A DNA stretch of 64,000 bases from Palleronia salina (GTDB lineage: Bacteria > Pseudomonadota > Alphaproteobacteria > Rhodobacterales > Rhodobacteraceae), in contig NZ_FQZA01000009.1 of NCBI RefSeq assembly GCF_900141995.1, positions 62,001 to 126,000 on the forward strand, read 5' to 3'. A program made the translations under genes and the position numbers. Under the pieces are notes generated by a model. The model saw nothing but the letters and a program-made list of their open reading frames with translations. It did not search any database and had not been told where the DNA came from. Below, one piece after another: positions 1 to 10,333 of this stretch. The stretch's first letter is position 1. Every line of letters begins with the position of its first letter.

Positions 1-715
1 GAACGGCGGCCGGGTGATGAAGAACGTCACCGGCTACGACCTGGTCAAGCTGCTCGCGGGCAGCCACGGCACGCTGGGCGTGCTGAGCGAGGTCAGCTTC
101 AAGGTGCTGCCGGGGGTCGAGGCGACGACGACGCTGACGCTGGAGGGACTGGACGTCGCCACCGCCACCAAGGCCATGGCCGCCGCGATGGGATCGCCCT
201 TCGAGGTTTCGGCCGCCGCGCACCTGCCGGGCGACACGCCGAAGACCCACCTGCGCGTGGAAGGTTTCGCGGCCTCGGTCGCCTATCGCGCCGGACGCCT
301 GCGCGATCTGCTGACGCCCTATGGCGACATCGTTATGGACGAGGGCCCCGGCCCCTGGGCCGACATCCGCGACGCGCGCGCGCTGGCCGACGCGCCGGGC
401 GATGTCTGGCGCGTGTCGGTCAAGCCGTCCGACGGCGCGCGGGTCGCCGCCGCGCTGCCCGACGCGCGACTGGTCCTGGACTGGGCCGGCGGCCTGGTCT
501 GGGCCGCCGTCAAGCCGGGCACCGACCTGCGCGCGGCGCTGGAGGACATTCCCGGCCACGCGACCCTTCTGCGCGCGGCGCTCGAGACCCACGCCCGGCT
601 GGGCCGTTTCGCACCCGAACCCGCGCCGCTGGCTGCCATCGCCGACGGGTTGCGCGCCAAGTTCGACCCGCGCGGGATCCTCAATCCCGGCCTCATGACC
701 CAATCGACGAGCTGA
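1..715 (+). CDS. glcE: Glycolate oxidase FAD-binding subunit GlcE (3' part)
   Basis: GlcE is the second FAD-containing subunit of the membrane-associated glycolate oxidase GlcDEF, which oxidises glycolate to glyoxylate. The frame is open to the left edge (first full codon at position 2), so the front of the FAD-binding domain lies outside the window; about 237 codons remain. The segment GGRVMKNVTGYDLVKL and the following SHGTLGVLSEVSFKVLP are typical of the end of the PCMH-type FAD domain in GlcE. The C-terminus FDPRGILNPG is the usual ending of this oxidase family. The stop lies one base before the glcF start, so the two are co-transcribed. Confidence 0.93.
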   Translation, partial: NGGRVMKNVTGYDLVKLLAGSHGTLGVLSEVSFKVLPGVEATTTLTLEGLDVATATKAMAAAMGSPFEVSAAAHLPGDTPKTHLRVEGFAASVAYRAGRLRDLLTPYGDIVMDEGPGPWADIRDARALADAPGDVWRVSVKPSDGARVAAALPDARLVLDWAGGLVWAAVKPGTDLRAALEDIPGHATLLRAALETHARLGRFAPEPAPLAAIADGLRAKFDPRGILNPGLMTQSTS

Positions 716-716
716 A

Positions 717-2129
<1,413 letters not shown>

Positions 2130-2209
2130 AACGGGTGCGGTTCAACCATAATGGCGCCGCCGCGGCGGCCTAGCTTCGGGCTGGTATGACCCCAGCCGGA
2201 GCCGCCCCC

Positions 2210-3055
2210 ATGCGCCGCCTTCTGAAATCCGCCCTTGCCGCCGCCGCGATCTGCCTTGCCGGGCAGGGGGCCCTGGCGCTGGACGATGACGCGCTGCGCG
2301 AGCTGGCCAGCCGCGACGATGCCGGGGCCTTCGCCGCCATCGGTCGGCTTGAGCTGGGCAACGGCAAGTTCTGCACCGCCACGCTGGTGACGCCGCAGAT
2401 CGTGCTGACGGCGGGACATTGTCTTTACGACGTCCATACGGGGGCCCGCCACGACATCGCCGACATCGTGTTCCAGGCCGGCCTGCGCGACGGTCGGCCC
2501 GAGGCGCATCGCCGCGCGCGTCGGGCGGTCGTGCATCCCAAGTATGCCTACGGTGAAACATCCCTTGTTGATCTGGCCCACGACCTGGCCCTGGTCGAGC
2601 TGGATCACGCCGTTTCGCCTGAGGTCGTGGTCCCGCTGCCCTTTGGGCAGGACCCGCGCATGGGCGGACGTATCGGGGTGGTGAGCTACCAGTTCGACCG
2701 CTCGGAACGGCCCAGCCTGCAAGAGGTCTGCCACGTGCTGAACCGGCAGGACGGGGCGCTCATCACCAGCTGCAACGTGGATTTCGGCGCCTCCGGCGCG
2801 CCGATCCTGACCTTCGACGACCAGGCGCGGCCCGCGCTTGTCTCGGTCGTCAGCGCCAAGGCCGAGCTGGGCGAGCAGAAGGTCTCGATCGGCACCGACC
2901 TGGCCCAGCCCTTCCGCGTCATGCGGGCCGAGCTCGAACGCGGCGACGGCGTGTTTCACAAGCCCGCGCCGAAGGTGCTGCGCATGGGCGCGGCCGAGGC
3001 GCGGTCGATGGGCTCGGCCAAGTTCCTCAAGCCCGGATCGGGCCTGTCGAACTAG
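2210..3055 (+). CDS. Secreted trypsin-like serine protease (S1 family)
   Basis: 281-residue protein with an N-terminal signal peptide (MRRLLKSALAAAAICLAG, cut probably after ALA). The start at 2210 is preferred over the in-frame ATG at 2186 because it puts the charged n-region directly before the hydrophobic core. The S1 triad can be read as H70 in LTAGHCLYD, D125 in LAHDLALVE and S195 in FGASGAPIL; the usual GDSGGP is altered to GASGAP, but the serine is kept. C55/C71 and C174/C188 are candidate disulfide partners. It is predicted to act in the periplasm or outside; the substrate is unknown. It stands alone, 80 bases after glcF. Confidence 0.82.
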   Translation: MRRLLKSALAAAAICLAGQGALALDDDALRELASRDDAGAFAAIGRLELGNGKFCTATLVTPQIVLTAGHCLYDVHTGARHDIADIVFQAGLRDGRPEAHRRARRAVVHPKYAYGETSLVDLAHDLALVELDHAVSPEVVVPLPFGQDPRMGGRIGVVSYQFDRSERPSLQEVCHVLNRQDGALITSCNVDFGASGAPILTFDDQARPALVSVVSAKAELGEQKVSIGTDLAQPFRVMRAELERGDGVFHKPAPKVLRMGAAEARSMGSAKFLKPGSGLSN

Positions 3056-3078
3056 CGCGTCCTCGCGCATCGAAAGGT

Positions 3079-3109
3079 CTTGAACGGGCCGAATCCGCTT
3101 CCCAAATAT
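3079..3109 (+). promoter_or_regulatory. Candidate sigma-32 (RpoH) promoter of the hsp20 gene
   Basis: CTTGAAC at 3079-3085 and CCCAAATAT at 3101-3109 are separated by 15 bases, close to the RpoH pattern (CTTGAAA, 13-15 bases, CCCCATnT). The position before a small heat-shock gene fits. Because the -10 element covers the in-frame ATG at 3108, that ATG cannot be the start of an mRNA made from here, which supports a start near 3207. Confidence 0.6.
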
Positions 3110-3206
3110 GCAGTACCGGATGCCGAAAACGGGTCCGGATCTTCCGCCAGTCCCGCCGCAATGGGATGGCATTCGATTGTTATCGCTTGAGAAAAGGATG
3201 ACCCAG

Positions 3207-3671
3207 ATGCGTAACTTCGATCTTGCCCCGCTGCACCGCGCCACCGTCGGTTTCGACCAGATGGCCGACCTGATGAACCGTGTCATGTCCGACACCAGCG
3301 GCCCGCAGACCTACCCGCCCTACAACATCGAGAAGACCGCCGACGACGCCTGGCAGATCCAGATCGCCGTGGCCGGGTTCACCGATGCCGAACTGTCGGT
3401 CGAGCAACGTGAGAACGCCCTGATCGTGTCAGCCAAGAAGGCCCAGGAAGATGCTGGCCGCACCTACCTGCACCGTGGCATCGCCACCCGTGCGTTCGAG
3501 CGTCGCTTCGCCCTGGCCGACCACGTCCGCGTCACCGGCGCGACCCACGTGAACGGCATGCTGCATATCGACCTGGTGCGCGAAGTACCCGAGGCGCTGA
3601 AGCCCCGCCAGATCGAGATCTCGCGCGGCGACACCGTGAACGGCCGCGCGGTCGAGACCACCGAGGTCTGA
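3207..3671 (+). CDS. Small heat shock protein, Hsp20/IbpA type
   Basis: ATP-independent holdase chaperone of about 154 residues with an alpha-crystallin domain. The start MRNFDLAPLHRATVGFDQM is typical of alphaproteobacterial IbpA/HspA proteins. The central strand pattern (YNIEK, WQIQIAVAGF, LSVEQRENALIVSAKK) and the late GMLHIDLVREVPE, with the I-x-V/L-like dimer motif, are seen. ATG 3207 is preached by AAAAGG at 3192-3197 about nine bases upstream; ATG 3198 is the alternative. It sits behind a sigma-32-type promoter and ahead of a hairpin terminator, so it is a single-gene heat-shock unit. RpoH itself is encoded at 43.6 kb. Confidence 0.9.
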   Translation: MRNFDLAPLHRATVGFDQMADLMNRVMSDTSGPQTYPPYNIEKTADDAWQIQIAVAGFTDAELSVEQRENALIVSAKKAQEDAGRTYLHRGIATRAFERRFALADHVRVTGATHVNGMLHIDLVREVPEALKPRQIEISRGDTVNGRAVETTEV

Positions 3672-3695
3672 TCGCGGCAATATCGCCCGAGACCG

Positions 3696-3723
3696 AAGGC
3701 CGCCCCACCCGGGCGGCCTTTTC
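3696..3723 (+). terminator. Rho-independent terminator after hsp20
   Basis: AAGGCCGCCC and GGGCGGCCTT form a perfect hairpin with a short loop, followed by TTC. It lies 24 bases after the hsp20 stop and before the next gene on the same strand. Confidence 0.75.
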
Positions 3724-3782
3724 GCATTGGCAAATGACACATGTGCGCGCAGGGTGGGTCGAACCATCCCAGCGGAGCGCGC

Positions 3783-4586
3783 ATGACCAACGACGATGCC
3801 TACGACAACAGCGGTCACATCCCGGACGCCGAGGCCTATCCCCCACGCTGGGCGGCCGAGGCCGAGGCGTTCCGCCTTGCGCTGGGTGCCCGGGCCTTGG
3901 TCAATTTTTCGTACGGGGACAACACGCGTCAGGTCTTCGACCTGTTCATGCCCGAGGATCCGCCCAAGGGCTGCATCGTGTTCGTGCACGGGGGTTACTG
4001 GCGCCGCTTCGATCCGCGGACCTGGTCTGCCTTCGCCTCGGGCGGGCTGGACGCGGGCTGGGCGGTTGCGATGCCCGGCTACACCCTGGCGCCCGAGGCA
4101 CGGATTTCGCAGATCACGCGCGAGATCGCCCAGGCGTTGGGCGTGATTGGCGACGCGGTGCCCGGACCCCTGCGGCTGGTGGGCCACTCGGCGGGGGGGC
4201 ACCTGGTGTCGCGGATGCTGTGCGGCGACGCCATGCTGCCCAGCGCCATCGCGGATCGGATCGAGGGCTGTGTGCCGATCTCGCCCGTGTCGGACCTGCG
4301 GCCGCTGATCGACACCACCATGAACGACGATCTCGGCCTGACCGAGCGGGAGGCGCATGGCGAAAGCCCGGCCCTGCTGTCGCGGGGGCTGGACGTGCCG
4401 ATGACCGTCTGGGTCGGCGGCGACGAACGCCCGGCCTTCCTCGACCAGGCGCGGTGGCTGGCCGCGGCCTGGGGCGTCGGGCTGCATGTCGACGAGGGGC
4501 GGCACCATTTCGACGTGATCGACGGGCTGCGCGACGCCGAAAGCCCGCTCATGCGGGCCGTCTTGGGCGACACGCCGGCCGGGTGA
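3783..4586 (+). CDS. Alpha/beta hydrolase, kynurenine formamidase/esterase-like
   Basis: 267-residue cytoplasmic alpha/beta hydrolase. Visible are the oxyanion motif VHGGYW (residues 68-73), the nucleophile elbow GHSAGGH with S136, a likely acid in WVGGDERP and the histidine in GRHHFDVIDG. HGGxW with GHSAGxH is the layout of the AFMID/BD-FAE branch, so kynurenine formamidase or a carboxylesterase of that branch is the best guess; no other tryptophan catabolism gene is nearby to decide. ATG 3783 is chosen over 3741 because related proteins begin shortly before the aromatic-rich segment. It converges with the next minus-strand gene. Confidence 0.75.
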   Translation: MTNDDAYDNSGHIPDAEAYPPRWAAEAEAFRLALGARALVNFSYGDNTRQVFDLFMPEDPPKGCIVFVHGGYWRRFDPRTWSAFASGGLDAGWAVAMPGYTLAPEARISQITREIAQALGVIGDAVPGPLRLVGHSAGGHLVSRMLCGDAMLPSAIADRIEGCVPISPVSDLRPLIDTTMNDDLGLTEREAHGESPALLSRGLDVPMTVWVGGDERPAFLDQARWLAAAWGVGLHVDEGRHHFDVIDGLRDAESPLMRAVLGDTPAG

Positions 4587-4615
4587 CCGCGGCGGGGATC
4601 AACCCGCCGCGCGCG

Positions 4616-6418
4616 TCATTTCCAGCAGCCCACCAGCACCGTCATGTCGGTCGCGCGCCGTTCGAGCTGGCCGCGGGGCAGGGTGGCCGTGGACGTTGCG
4701 GATGTCGGCGTGACATCCGTGCTCTCGAGGAAGGCCAGGATCGTGTCCACGTCGGCGGCCAGGGCCACGTCATCGGGCAGCGACCGGTCCTCGGCGCCGG
4801 CACTGGCGCGCAGCAGGCCCAGTACCGCGCCGCTTTCGTCCATGACCGGGCCGCCCGCGTCGCCGGGCCGGTTGGGCAGGCGGAAGCGCTTCACGTCCTC
4901 TTCGCCGTTCAGGCCGCGCATATCGGCCAGCTCGCCGTAGCTGATCGAGGGCGCGCCGAGGGCGCCGTCGAAGCTGTAGCCGGCAAGCACGGCGCGCGAT
5001 TTCAGCCGCGGGACCGAGGATTGAAGCGCGGCGTGGGCGCGGGGGGCGAGGGGCTGCGACGGCTCAAGTAGCGCCAGGCCCAGGTCCTCGTCCACGGCCA
5101 CGGGCGTGGCGCCCACGTCGTTGTTCAGCGTGATCTCGCTACAGCCCTGCGCCACGTCCGACGTGGTCAGGACCTCGCCGCGGCGGCTGACGTAGAAGCC
5201 CGAGCGCACGATCTCGGGGCGGCGGATTTCCAGGCCGGCCAGCAGGTCGACGCTCTGGTTCTCGCCCGGCTCGCCCACGATGTCGTCCATCACCACGGCG
5301 GCGTCGGTCTCGAAGCTGTCGATCATCTCGTCCAGCACGCGGCGGCGGCGTTCCTCGTCGCCGGTGGGCCAGATCAGGGTGAAGCCCTTCACGTTGCCGT
5401 TCTCCAGCCGCGCCTCGGTCTGCGAGATGAAATCGTTGCCCTCGCCGGTCAGGCTGAAGCCGCGATCGCGCTTCTCGCGGGGGCCGTCGGTGGGCACGAT
5501 CTCGAGCGTCTGCATGATGTCGAACAGGCCGTGCAACTCGGCGCGGTCGCCGCGCTGGCTGATCAGCAGGACCTTGTGGGTGCCGTCCGGATCCGTCGGG
5601 CCGTAATGGGCGAAGGGCGGTTCGTAGCTGTCGAACTCCACCAGCGCGGTCGGCATCTTCACGGTGATCCCGGCGGTGCCATCGGTCACCGCGCGGAAGT
5701 CGAGCCCGTCCAGCACGGCGTTGTATTCGGCGATCAGCTCGGCGCGCTGGCGCGTGGTCAGCACGCCCGTGTCGGGATAGCCGCGCGCCGCCTGCCACTC
5801 GGCCATGGCGCTGCGGGTGCCGCGCCCGAAGGCGCCGTCGATGCCCGCGTCGTAGAACCCGGCCCATTGCAGGGCGATTTGCAGGTCACGCCGGGCCTGG
5901 CCGTCCAGATCACGCTCGGATTGCAGGGCCTCTGCCCGCGTCTCGTCCGGCTCGGGCGGGGCGGTGATCTCGAGGCTCTCGGGCTCGGCCCGGGGGTCCG
6001 GGACAGCTTCGGGCGCGGCGGCGAGATCTTCGGTCGTGACGGGCTCGGGGAAGGCGGGCTCGGGCGTGCCGGTCCCGGCCTCGGCGTCGGGCGGCCAGTA
6101 TTGCGCCCGGAAGGCGGCGCCGTCGGTCACGAAACTGTCGGCGGGGATGGCGCGGGCGGCCCGCAGTTCCCGCCGCAGACTGTCTGCCCGCTGCTCGGAG
6201 AAGGGGCCCAGCACGATGGCGTACCAGTTGGTCGCGCCCAGCCGGTATCCCGCGACCTGGTCCAGCTCCTGCGCGTATCCCGCCGCGGCGCGTTCGGCGG
6301 CGGTGGGGCCCGACTGCGCCTCGATCTGGATCCAGGCGTCCTGGGCCTGGGCGGCGGTTCCATGGGTCAGGATGATGGACAGGGCGGCGGCCCAGCTGGC
6401 ACGGGTCAAGAACGTCAT
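4616..6418 (-). CDS. SPOR-like / peptidoglycan-binding protein with degenerate trypsin-like domain
   Basis: 600-residue exported protein. Residues 1-26 form a signal peptide (AAQAQ cut). Residues 28-90 look like a SPOR-type repeat (WYAIVLGPFSEQRADSLRREL). A Pro/Glu-rich linker follows, then a PG_binding_1 domain at about 175-235 (LQIALQWAGFYDAGIDGAFG). The middle region (245-370) is unrecognised. Residues 395-575 are a trypsin/HtrA-like fold, but the active-site positions are changed: D421 where VLTxxH is expected, G447 where DLALL is expected, and A521 in GDAGGP where serine is expected. It is therefore predicted to bind the cell wall without proteolysis. It is transcribed divergently from glyQ. 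Confidence 0.72.
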   Translation of the reverse strand: MTFLTRASWAAALSIILTHGTAAQAQDAWIQIEAQSGPTAAERAAAGYAQELDQVAGYRLGATNWYAIVLGPFSEQRADSLRRELRAARAIPADSFVTDGAAFRAQYWPPDAEAGTGTPEPAFPEPVTTEDLAAAPEAVPDPRAEPESLEITAPPEPDETRAEALQSERDLDGQARRDLQIALQWAGFYDAGIDGAFGRGTRSAMAEWQAARGYPDTGVLTTRQRAELIAEYNAVLDGLDFRAVTDGTAGITVKMPTALVEFDSYEPPFAHYGPTDPDGTHKVLLISQRGDRAELHGLFDIMQTLEIVPTDGPREKRDRGFSLTGEGNDFISQTEARLENGNVKGFTLIWPTGDEERRRRVLDEMIDSFETDAAVVMDDIVGEPGENQSVDLLAGLEIRRPEIVRSGFYVSRRGEVLTTSDVAQGCSEITLNNDVGATPVAVDEDLGLALLEPSQPLAPRAHAALQSSVPRLKSRAVLAGYSFDGALGAPSISYGELADMRGLNGEEDVKRFRLPNRPGDAGGPVMDESGAVLGLLRASAGAEDRSLPDDVALAADVDTILAFLESTDVTPTSATSTATLPRGQLERRATDMTVLVGCWK

Positions 6419-6525
6419 CGGTCTTCCAAATTTCTGGTCTGGCCCCGCGGCCGGGGACGGTTGTTGATAGCAATTGCGATTGCGTGCGGAAGGTCAAGAA
6501 AACGGAGACGCGTCAAGGGGCGTGA

Positions 6526-6554
6526 TTGACCCTTGTTGCCCATCTGCCTATGCA
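6526..6554 (+). promoter_or_regulatory. Candidate sigma-70 promoter of the glyQ operon
   Basis: TTGACC at 6526-6531 and TATGCA at 6549-6554 are separated by 17 bases. The ATG of glyQ follows 40 bases later. The -35 is near consensus and the -10 is moderate; no experimental support. Confidence 0.45.
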
Positions 6555-6593
6555 AGGCGCGCTTTCCGACCCCATCCGCGAAGGACCGCGAAG

Positions 6594-7511
6594 ATGAGCC
6601 AGCCGCGCTGCTTTCAGGACATCATCCTGGCCCTGCAATCCTACTGGGCCGAGGCCGGCTGTGCCGTGCTTCAGCCTTACGACATGGAGGTCGGCGCGGG
6701 CACCTTCCACCCGGCGACCACCCTGCGCGCGCTGGGGCCGACGCGGTGGTCGGCGGCCTACGTGCAGCCGTCGCGCCGTCCCACCGACGGACGCTATGGC
6801 GACAGCCCCAACCGCTGGCAGCACTATTATCAATTCCAAGTGATCATCAAACCGTCGCCCCCCGACCTGCAGGAATTGTACCTCGGTTCGCTGAAGGCCA
6901 TCGGCATCGACACCGACCTGCACGACATCCGTTTCGTCGAGGATGACTGGGAAAGCCCGACCCTGGGCGCCTGGGGCCTGGGCTGGGAGGTCTGGTGCGA
7001 CGGCATGGAAGTCAGCCAGTTCACCTATTTCCAGCAGGTGGGCGGCCACGACTGCCACCCCGTTTCTGGCGAGCTGACTTACGGGCTTGAGCGTCTGGCG
7101 ATGTACGTGCTGGGCTATGACGACGGCAACGCCATGCCGTTCAACCCGCCCGACAGCCCGATCCCGCTGACCTATGGCGACGTCTTCCGCGAGGCCGAGG
7201 CGCAATACGCCCGCTGGAACTTCGACGTGGCCGACACCGAGACGCTGTTGCAGCATTTCAAGGATGCCGAGGCCGAGTGCGCCCGCATCCTGGCCGCGCC
7301 CGCCGATGACCCCAAGACGGGCCGGCACATCGTCATGGCGCAGCCCGCCTACGACCAGGCGATCAAGGCCAGCCACGTCTTCAACCTGCTGGACGCGCGC
7401 GGCGTGATCTCGGTCACCGAGCGGCAGGCCTATATCGGCCGGGTGCGCGCGCTGACCAAGATGTGCGCCGATGCCTTCCTTCAGACGGCGGCGGGTGGTC
7501 ACGCGGCATGA
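6594..7511 (+). CDS. glyQ: Glycyl-tRNA synthetase alpha subunit
   Basis: 305-residue catalytic subunit of the alpha2-beta2 bacterial glycyl-tRNA synthetase (class IIc). The opening [18 protein letters not shown] and the segments [18 protein letters not shown] and [13 protein letters not shown]-type (here [15 protein letters not shown]) are nearly invariant in GlyQ. Length matches the family. The start MSQPRC at 6594 is chosen because homologs begin here. It overlaps the next gene by four bases (ATGA at 7508-7511), so a small membrane protein gene sits between glyQ and glyS in the same operon. Confidence 0.97.
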   Translation: MSQPRCFQDIILALQSYWAEAGCAVLQPYDMEVGAGTFHPATTLRALGPTRWSAAYVQPSRRPTDGRYGDSPNRWQHYYQFQVIIKPSPPDLQELYLGSLKAIGIDTDLHDIRFVEDDWESPTLGAWGLGWEVWCDGMEVSQFTYFQQVGGHDCHPVSGELTYGLERLAMYVLGYDDGNAMPFNPPDSPIPLTYGDVFREAEAQYARWNFDVADTETLLQHFKDAEAECARILAAPADDPKTGRHIVMAQPAYDQAIKASHVFNLLDARGVISVTERQAYIGRVRALTKMCADAFLQTAAGGHAA

Positions 7512-8029
7512 TCGGAAAGATCCTGACCGTGGCGATCGTGCTGACCGGCATCGTGGTGGCCGCGTCGGTCTATTACCTGCAGGTCTATCATTTCTACGAC
7601 GAAATCGACCTGCCCGCGTCGCAGATCGCGCTGGTCCCCCAGGGCGGCGACAGCGCCGAGCCGATCCCGGCCGACGGAATCCAGGCCATCGACGCCAATT
7701 CCTCGCCCATCCGTTTCCGCGCGTGCTTCGATACCACCCTGTCGGTGGACGAGGCGCGCGCCCGGTTCGAACGCGTGGACGCCCCGCCGCTGAACGCGCC
7801 CGGCTGGTTCGATTGCTTCGACGCCGACGCCATCGGCGCGGCGCTGGCCGACGGGCAGGGCGACACGTTCCTGGCGCAGAAGAACATCGCCTACGGCGCC
7901 GACCGGGTGGTGGCGATCCTGCCGGACGGGCGCGGCTTCGTCTGGCACCAGCTGAACAATTGCGGCGAAAAGGCCTATGACGGCACGGTGATCGGCGAGG
8001 AATGCCCGCCGCTGGAGCAGTTCCAGTGA
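7508..8029 (+). CDS. Small membrane-anchored protein between glyQ and glyS (DUF6446-like)
   Basis: 173 residues. One N-terminal membrane segment (residues 5-26, [18 protein letters not shown]) is followed by a soluble, probably periplasmic domain with cysteines in [26 protein letters not shown] and GEECPP; four cysteines in an exported domain suggest two disulfides. It resembles the Rhodobacteraceae-specific DUF6446 family, which from memory occupies this same place between glyQ and glyS. Function unknown. It overlaps glyQ by four bases, while a 139-base gap with a hairpin separates it from glyS. Confidence 0.7.
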   Translation: MIGKILTVAIVLTGIVVAASVYYLQVYHFYDEIDLPASQIALVPQGGDSAEPIPADGIQAIDANSSPIRFRACFDTTLSVDEARARFERVDAPPLNAPGWFDCFDADAIGAALADGQGDTFLAQKNIAYGADRVVAILPDGRGFVWHQLNNCGEKAYDGTVIGEECPPLEQFQ

Positions 8030-8082
8030 TGGACGCAGCCGTCCAACCCTCACTTGCGCCGCGTCCGGGCCGCGCCCGACCC

Positions 8083-8103
8083 GCCGCCCTCGGGGCGGCC
8101 GTT
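8083..8103 (+). terminator. Hairpin between the DUF6446-like gene and glyS
   Basis: GCCGCCC (8083-8089), loop TCG, GGGCGGC (8093-8099), then CGTTT. The stem is perfect but the U-run is short, so it may only attenuate read-through into glyS. Confidence 0.4.
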
Positions 8104-8168
8104 TCGCACCTTTCCCGCCGGGCCCGACGCACGCCCCGGCCGATCCAAACTTGCAAGCAAGAGTCCCC

Positions 8169-10220
8169 ATGCCCGACCTTCTGATCGAACTCTTCTCCGA
8201 GGAGATCCCCGCCCGGATGCAGGCCCGTGCGGCCCAGGATCTGCGCCAGCGTGTCACCGACGGGCTGGTCGAGGCGGGGCTGACCTATGCCCATGCGGGC
8301 GCCTTCGCGACGCCGCGCCGCCTGACCCTGGCACTGGAAGGCGTGCTGGACCGCTCGCCCGACACCCGCGAGGAGCGGAAGGGCCCGAAGGTGGGCGCGC
8401 CCGACAAGGCGATCGAGGGCTTCCTGCGCGGCGCGGGGGTGGCGCGCGAGGATCTGGAAGTGCGCGACGACAAGAAGGGGCAGGTCTATTTCGCCGTGAT
8501 CGACCGGCCGGGCCGCCCGGCGGCCGAGATCGTGGCCGAGGTGCTGGAAGACACGATCCGCAACTTCCCCTGGCCCAAGTCCATGCGCTGGGGCGCGGGG
8601 ACCTTGCGCTGGGTGCGGCCGCTGCACCGGATCCTGTGCATCCTGTCGCGCGAGGACGGGGCCGAGGTTGTCCCGCTGACCGTCGACGGCATCACCGCCG
8701 GCGACGTGACCGAGGGCCACCGCTTCATGGCGCCGGGCGAGATCCGCGTCACCGGGTTCGAGGACTACGCCGCCAAGCTGAAGCGCGCCAAGGTCGTGCT
8801 GGACCCGGAAGAGCGCGCGGACGCGATCTGGAACGACGCCACCAACATGGCCTTCGCCGCCGGGCTCGAGGTGGTCGAGGACCGGGGCCTTCTGTCCGAG
8901 GTCGCGGGGCTGGTGGAATGGCCCGTCGTGCTCATGGGCAAGATCGACGAGGCCTACCTGGACCTGCCGCCCGAGGTGCTCCAGACCTCGATGCGCGAGC
9001 ACCAGAAGTTCTTCTCGGTCCGCGATCCGAAGACCGGGCAGATCACCCGGTTCATCACCGTGGCCAACCGCGAGACCGCCGATGACGGCGCGACGATCCT
9101 GTCGGGCAACCGCCGGGTGCTGTCCGCGCGGCTCGCCGACGGGGCGTTCTTCTGGCAGAACGACCTGCGCGTGGCGCGCGATGCGAGGATGCAGCCCTGG
9201 ATCGACGCGCTGGCCGACGTGACCTTCCACGCGAAGCTGGGGACCGAGGCCGACCGCGTGGCGCGCATCGCCGCGCTGGCGCGCGAACTGGCGCCCAGCG
9301 TCGGTGCCGATCCGGAGGCGGCCGAGCAGGCGGCGCGGATCGCCAAGGCCGACCTCGTGTCCGAAATGGTCTATGAATTCCCCGAATTGCAGGGCGTGAT
9401 GGGCCGCTACTACGCGCTCGAGGCGGGGTTCGACGCCGCCATCGCCGATGCGGTGGCCGAGCACTATGCCCCCCTTGGCCCGTCCGACACCGTGCCCACT
9501 GCGCCCGTGTCGGTCGCCGTGTCGCTGGCCGAGAAGATCGACAAGCTGACAGGCTTCTGGGCCATCGACGAGAAGCCCACCGGGTCAAAGGACCCCTTCG
9601 CCCTGCGCCGCGCCGCGCTGGGGTTGATCCGCTTGGTGCTGAGCAATGATCTTCGGTTGCCGCTGTCACGATATTTTGCCGAAACCGCGGAAGCGTCCGA
9701 CCTCCTCGCCTTCTTCCACGACCGTCTGAAGGTCCACCTGCGCGACGAGGGGATCCGCCACGACGTTATCGACGCGTGCCTCGCCATGGACGGCGCCGAC
9801 GATCTGACCCTGCTGGTCAAGCGGGCCCGGGCGCTGGCGGACTTCCTGAAGACCGACGACGGCGAGAACCTGCTGCAGGGGTTCAAGCGGGCCAACAACA
9901 TCCTGACCCAGGCCGAGGAGAAGGATGGCGTCGAGTACAGCTTCGGCGCGGACGTTAAATTCGCCGAGACCGACGAGGAGCGCGCGCTGTTCGCCGCTCT
10001 GGACGCGGAAGGCCCGCGGATCGAGGCGGCGATGCAGGCCGAGGATTTCGGCGCGGCCATGGGGGCGCTGGCCCAGCTGCGCGCGCCCATCGACGCTTTT
10101 TTCGAGGCGGTGCAGGTCAATGCCGACGCGCAGGTGGTTCGACGCAACCGGCTGAACCTGCTCAGCCGGATCCGGCGCCTCTGCCTCGACGTGGCCGACC
10201 TGACCCGGATCGAGGGATAG
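8169..10220 (+). CDS. glyS: Glycyl-tRNA synthetase beta subunit
   Basis: 683-residue beta subunit, partner of GlyQ, carrying the tRNA-binding HD-like and anticodon-binding regions. The start MPDLLIELFSEEIPARMQ is the canonical GlyS N-terminus; an in-frame ATG at 8151 would add six residues not seen in the family. AGTLRWVRPLHRI, FMAPGEIRV, SMREHQKFFSV and KPTGSKDPFALRRAALG are family-specific segments. Length is normal. It is the third gene of the glyQ operon, and the next gene begins 113 bases later on the same strand. Confidence 0.97.
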   Translation: MPDLLIELFSEEIPARMQARAAQDLRQRVTDGLVEAGLTYAHAGAFATPRRLTLALEGVLDRSPDTREERKGPKVGAPDKAIEGFLRGAGVAREDLEVRDDKKGQVYFAVIDRPGRPAAEIVAEVLEDTIRNFPWPKSMRWGAGTLRWVRPLHRILCILSREDGAEVVPLTVDGITAGDVTEGHRFMAPGEIRVTGFEDYAAKLKRAKVVLDPEERADAIWNDATNMAFAAGLEVVEDRGLLSEVAGLVEWPVVLMGKIDEAYLDLPPEVLQTSMREHQKFFSVRDPKTGQITRFITVANRETADDGATILSGNRRVLSARLADGAFFWQNDLRVARDARMQPWIDALADVTFHAKLGTEADRVARIAALARELAPSVGADPEAAEQAARIAKADLVSEMVYEFPELQGVMGRYYALEAGFDAAIADAVAEHYAPLGPSDTVPTAPVSVAVSLAEKIDKLTGFWAIDEKPTGSKDPFALRRAALGLIRLVLSNDLRLPLSRYFAETAEASDLLAFFHDRLKVHLRDEGIRHDVIDACLAMDGADDLTLLVKRARALADFLKTDDGENLLQGFKRANNILTQAEEKDGVEYSFGADVKFAETDEERALFAALDAEGPRIEAAMQAEDFGAAMGALAQLRAPIDAFFEAVQVNADAQVVRRNRLNLLSRIRRLCLDVADLTRIEG

Positions 10221-10333
10221 GCGGCACCGTCGCGCCTGGCCGACAGGCACTGTCCAAAAACTGTTACAGTCGTGATCGGCGGCTTGATCGGGTGCGGGCA
10301 CCGGCCTAGGTTCAGGCGTCAAGGAGTGCCGCA

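Noticed and set aside
3108-3206. Longer start for the Hsp20 gene at ATG 3108
   Set aside because: That ATG lies inside the -10 of the sigma-32-type promoter and the added residues do not resemble Hsp20 N-termini.
6513-9464. Long minus-strand open frame of ~980 codons opposite glyQ-glyS
   Set aside because: A mirror of the strong codon bias on the plus strand; product is low-complexity and Arg/His-rich with no domain.
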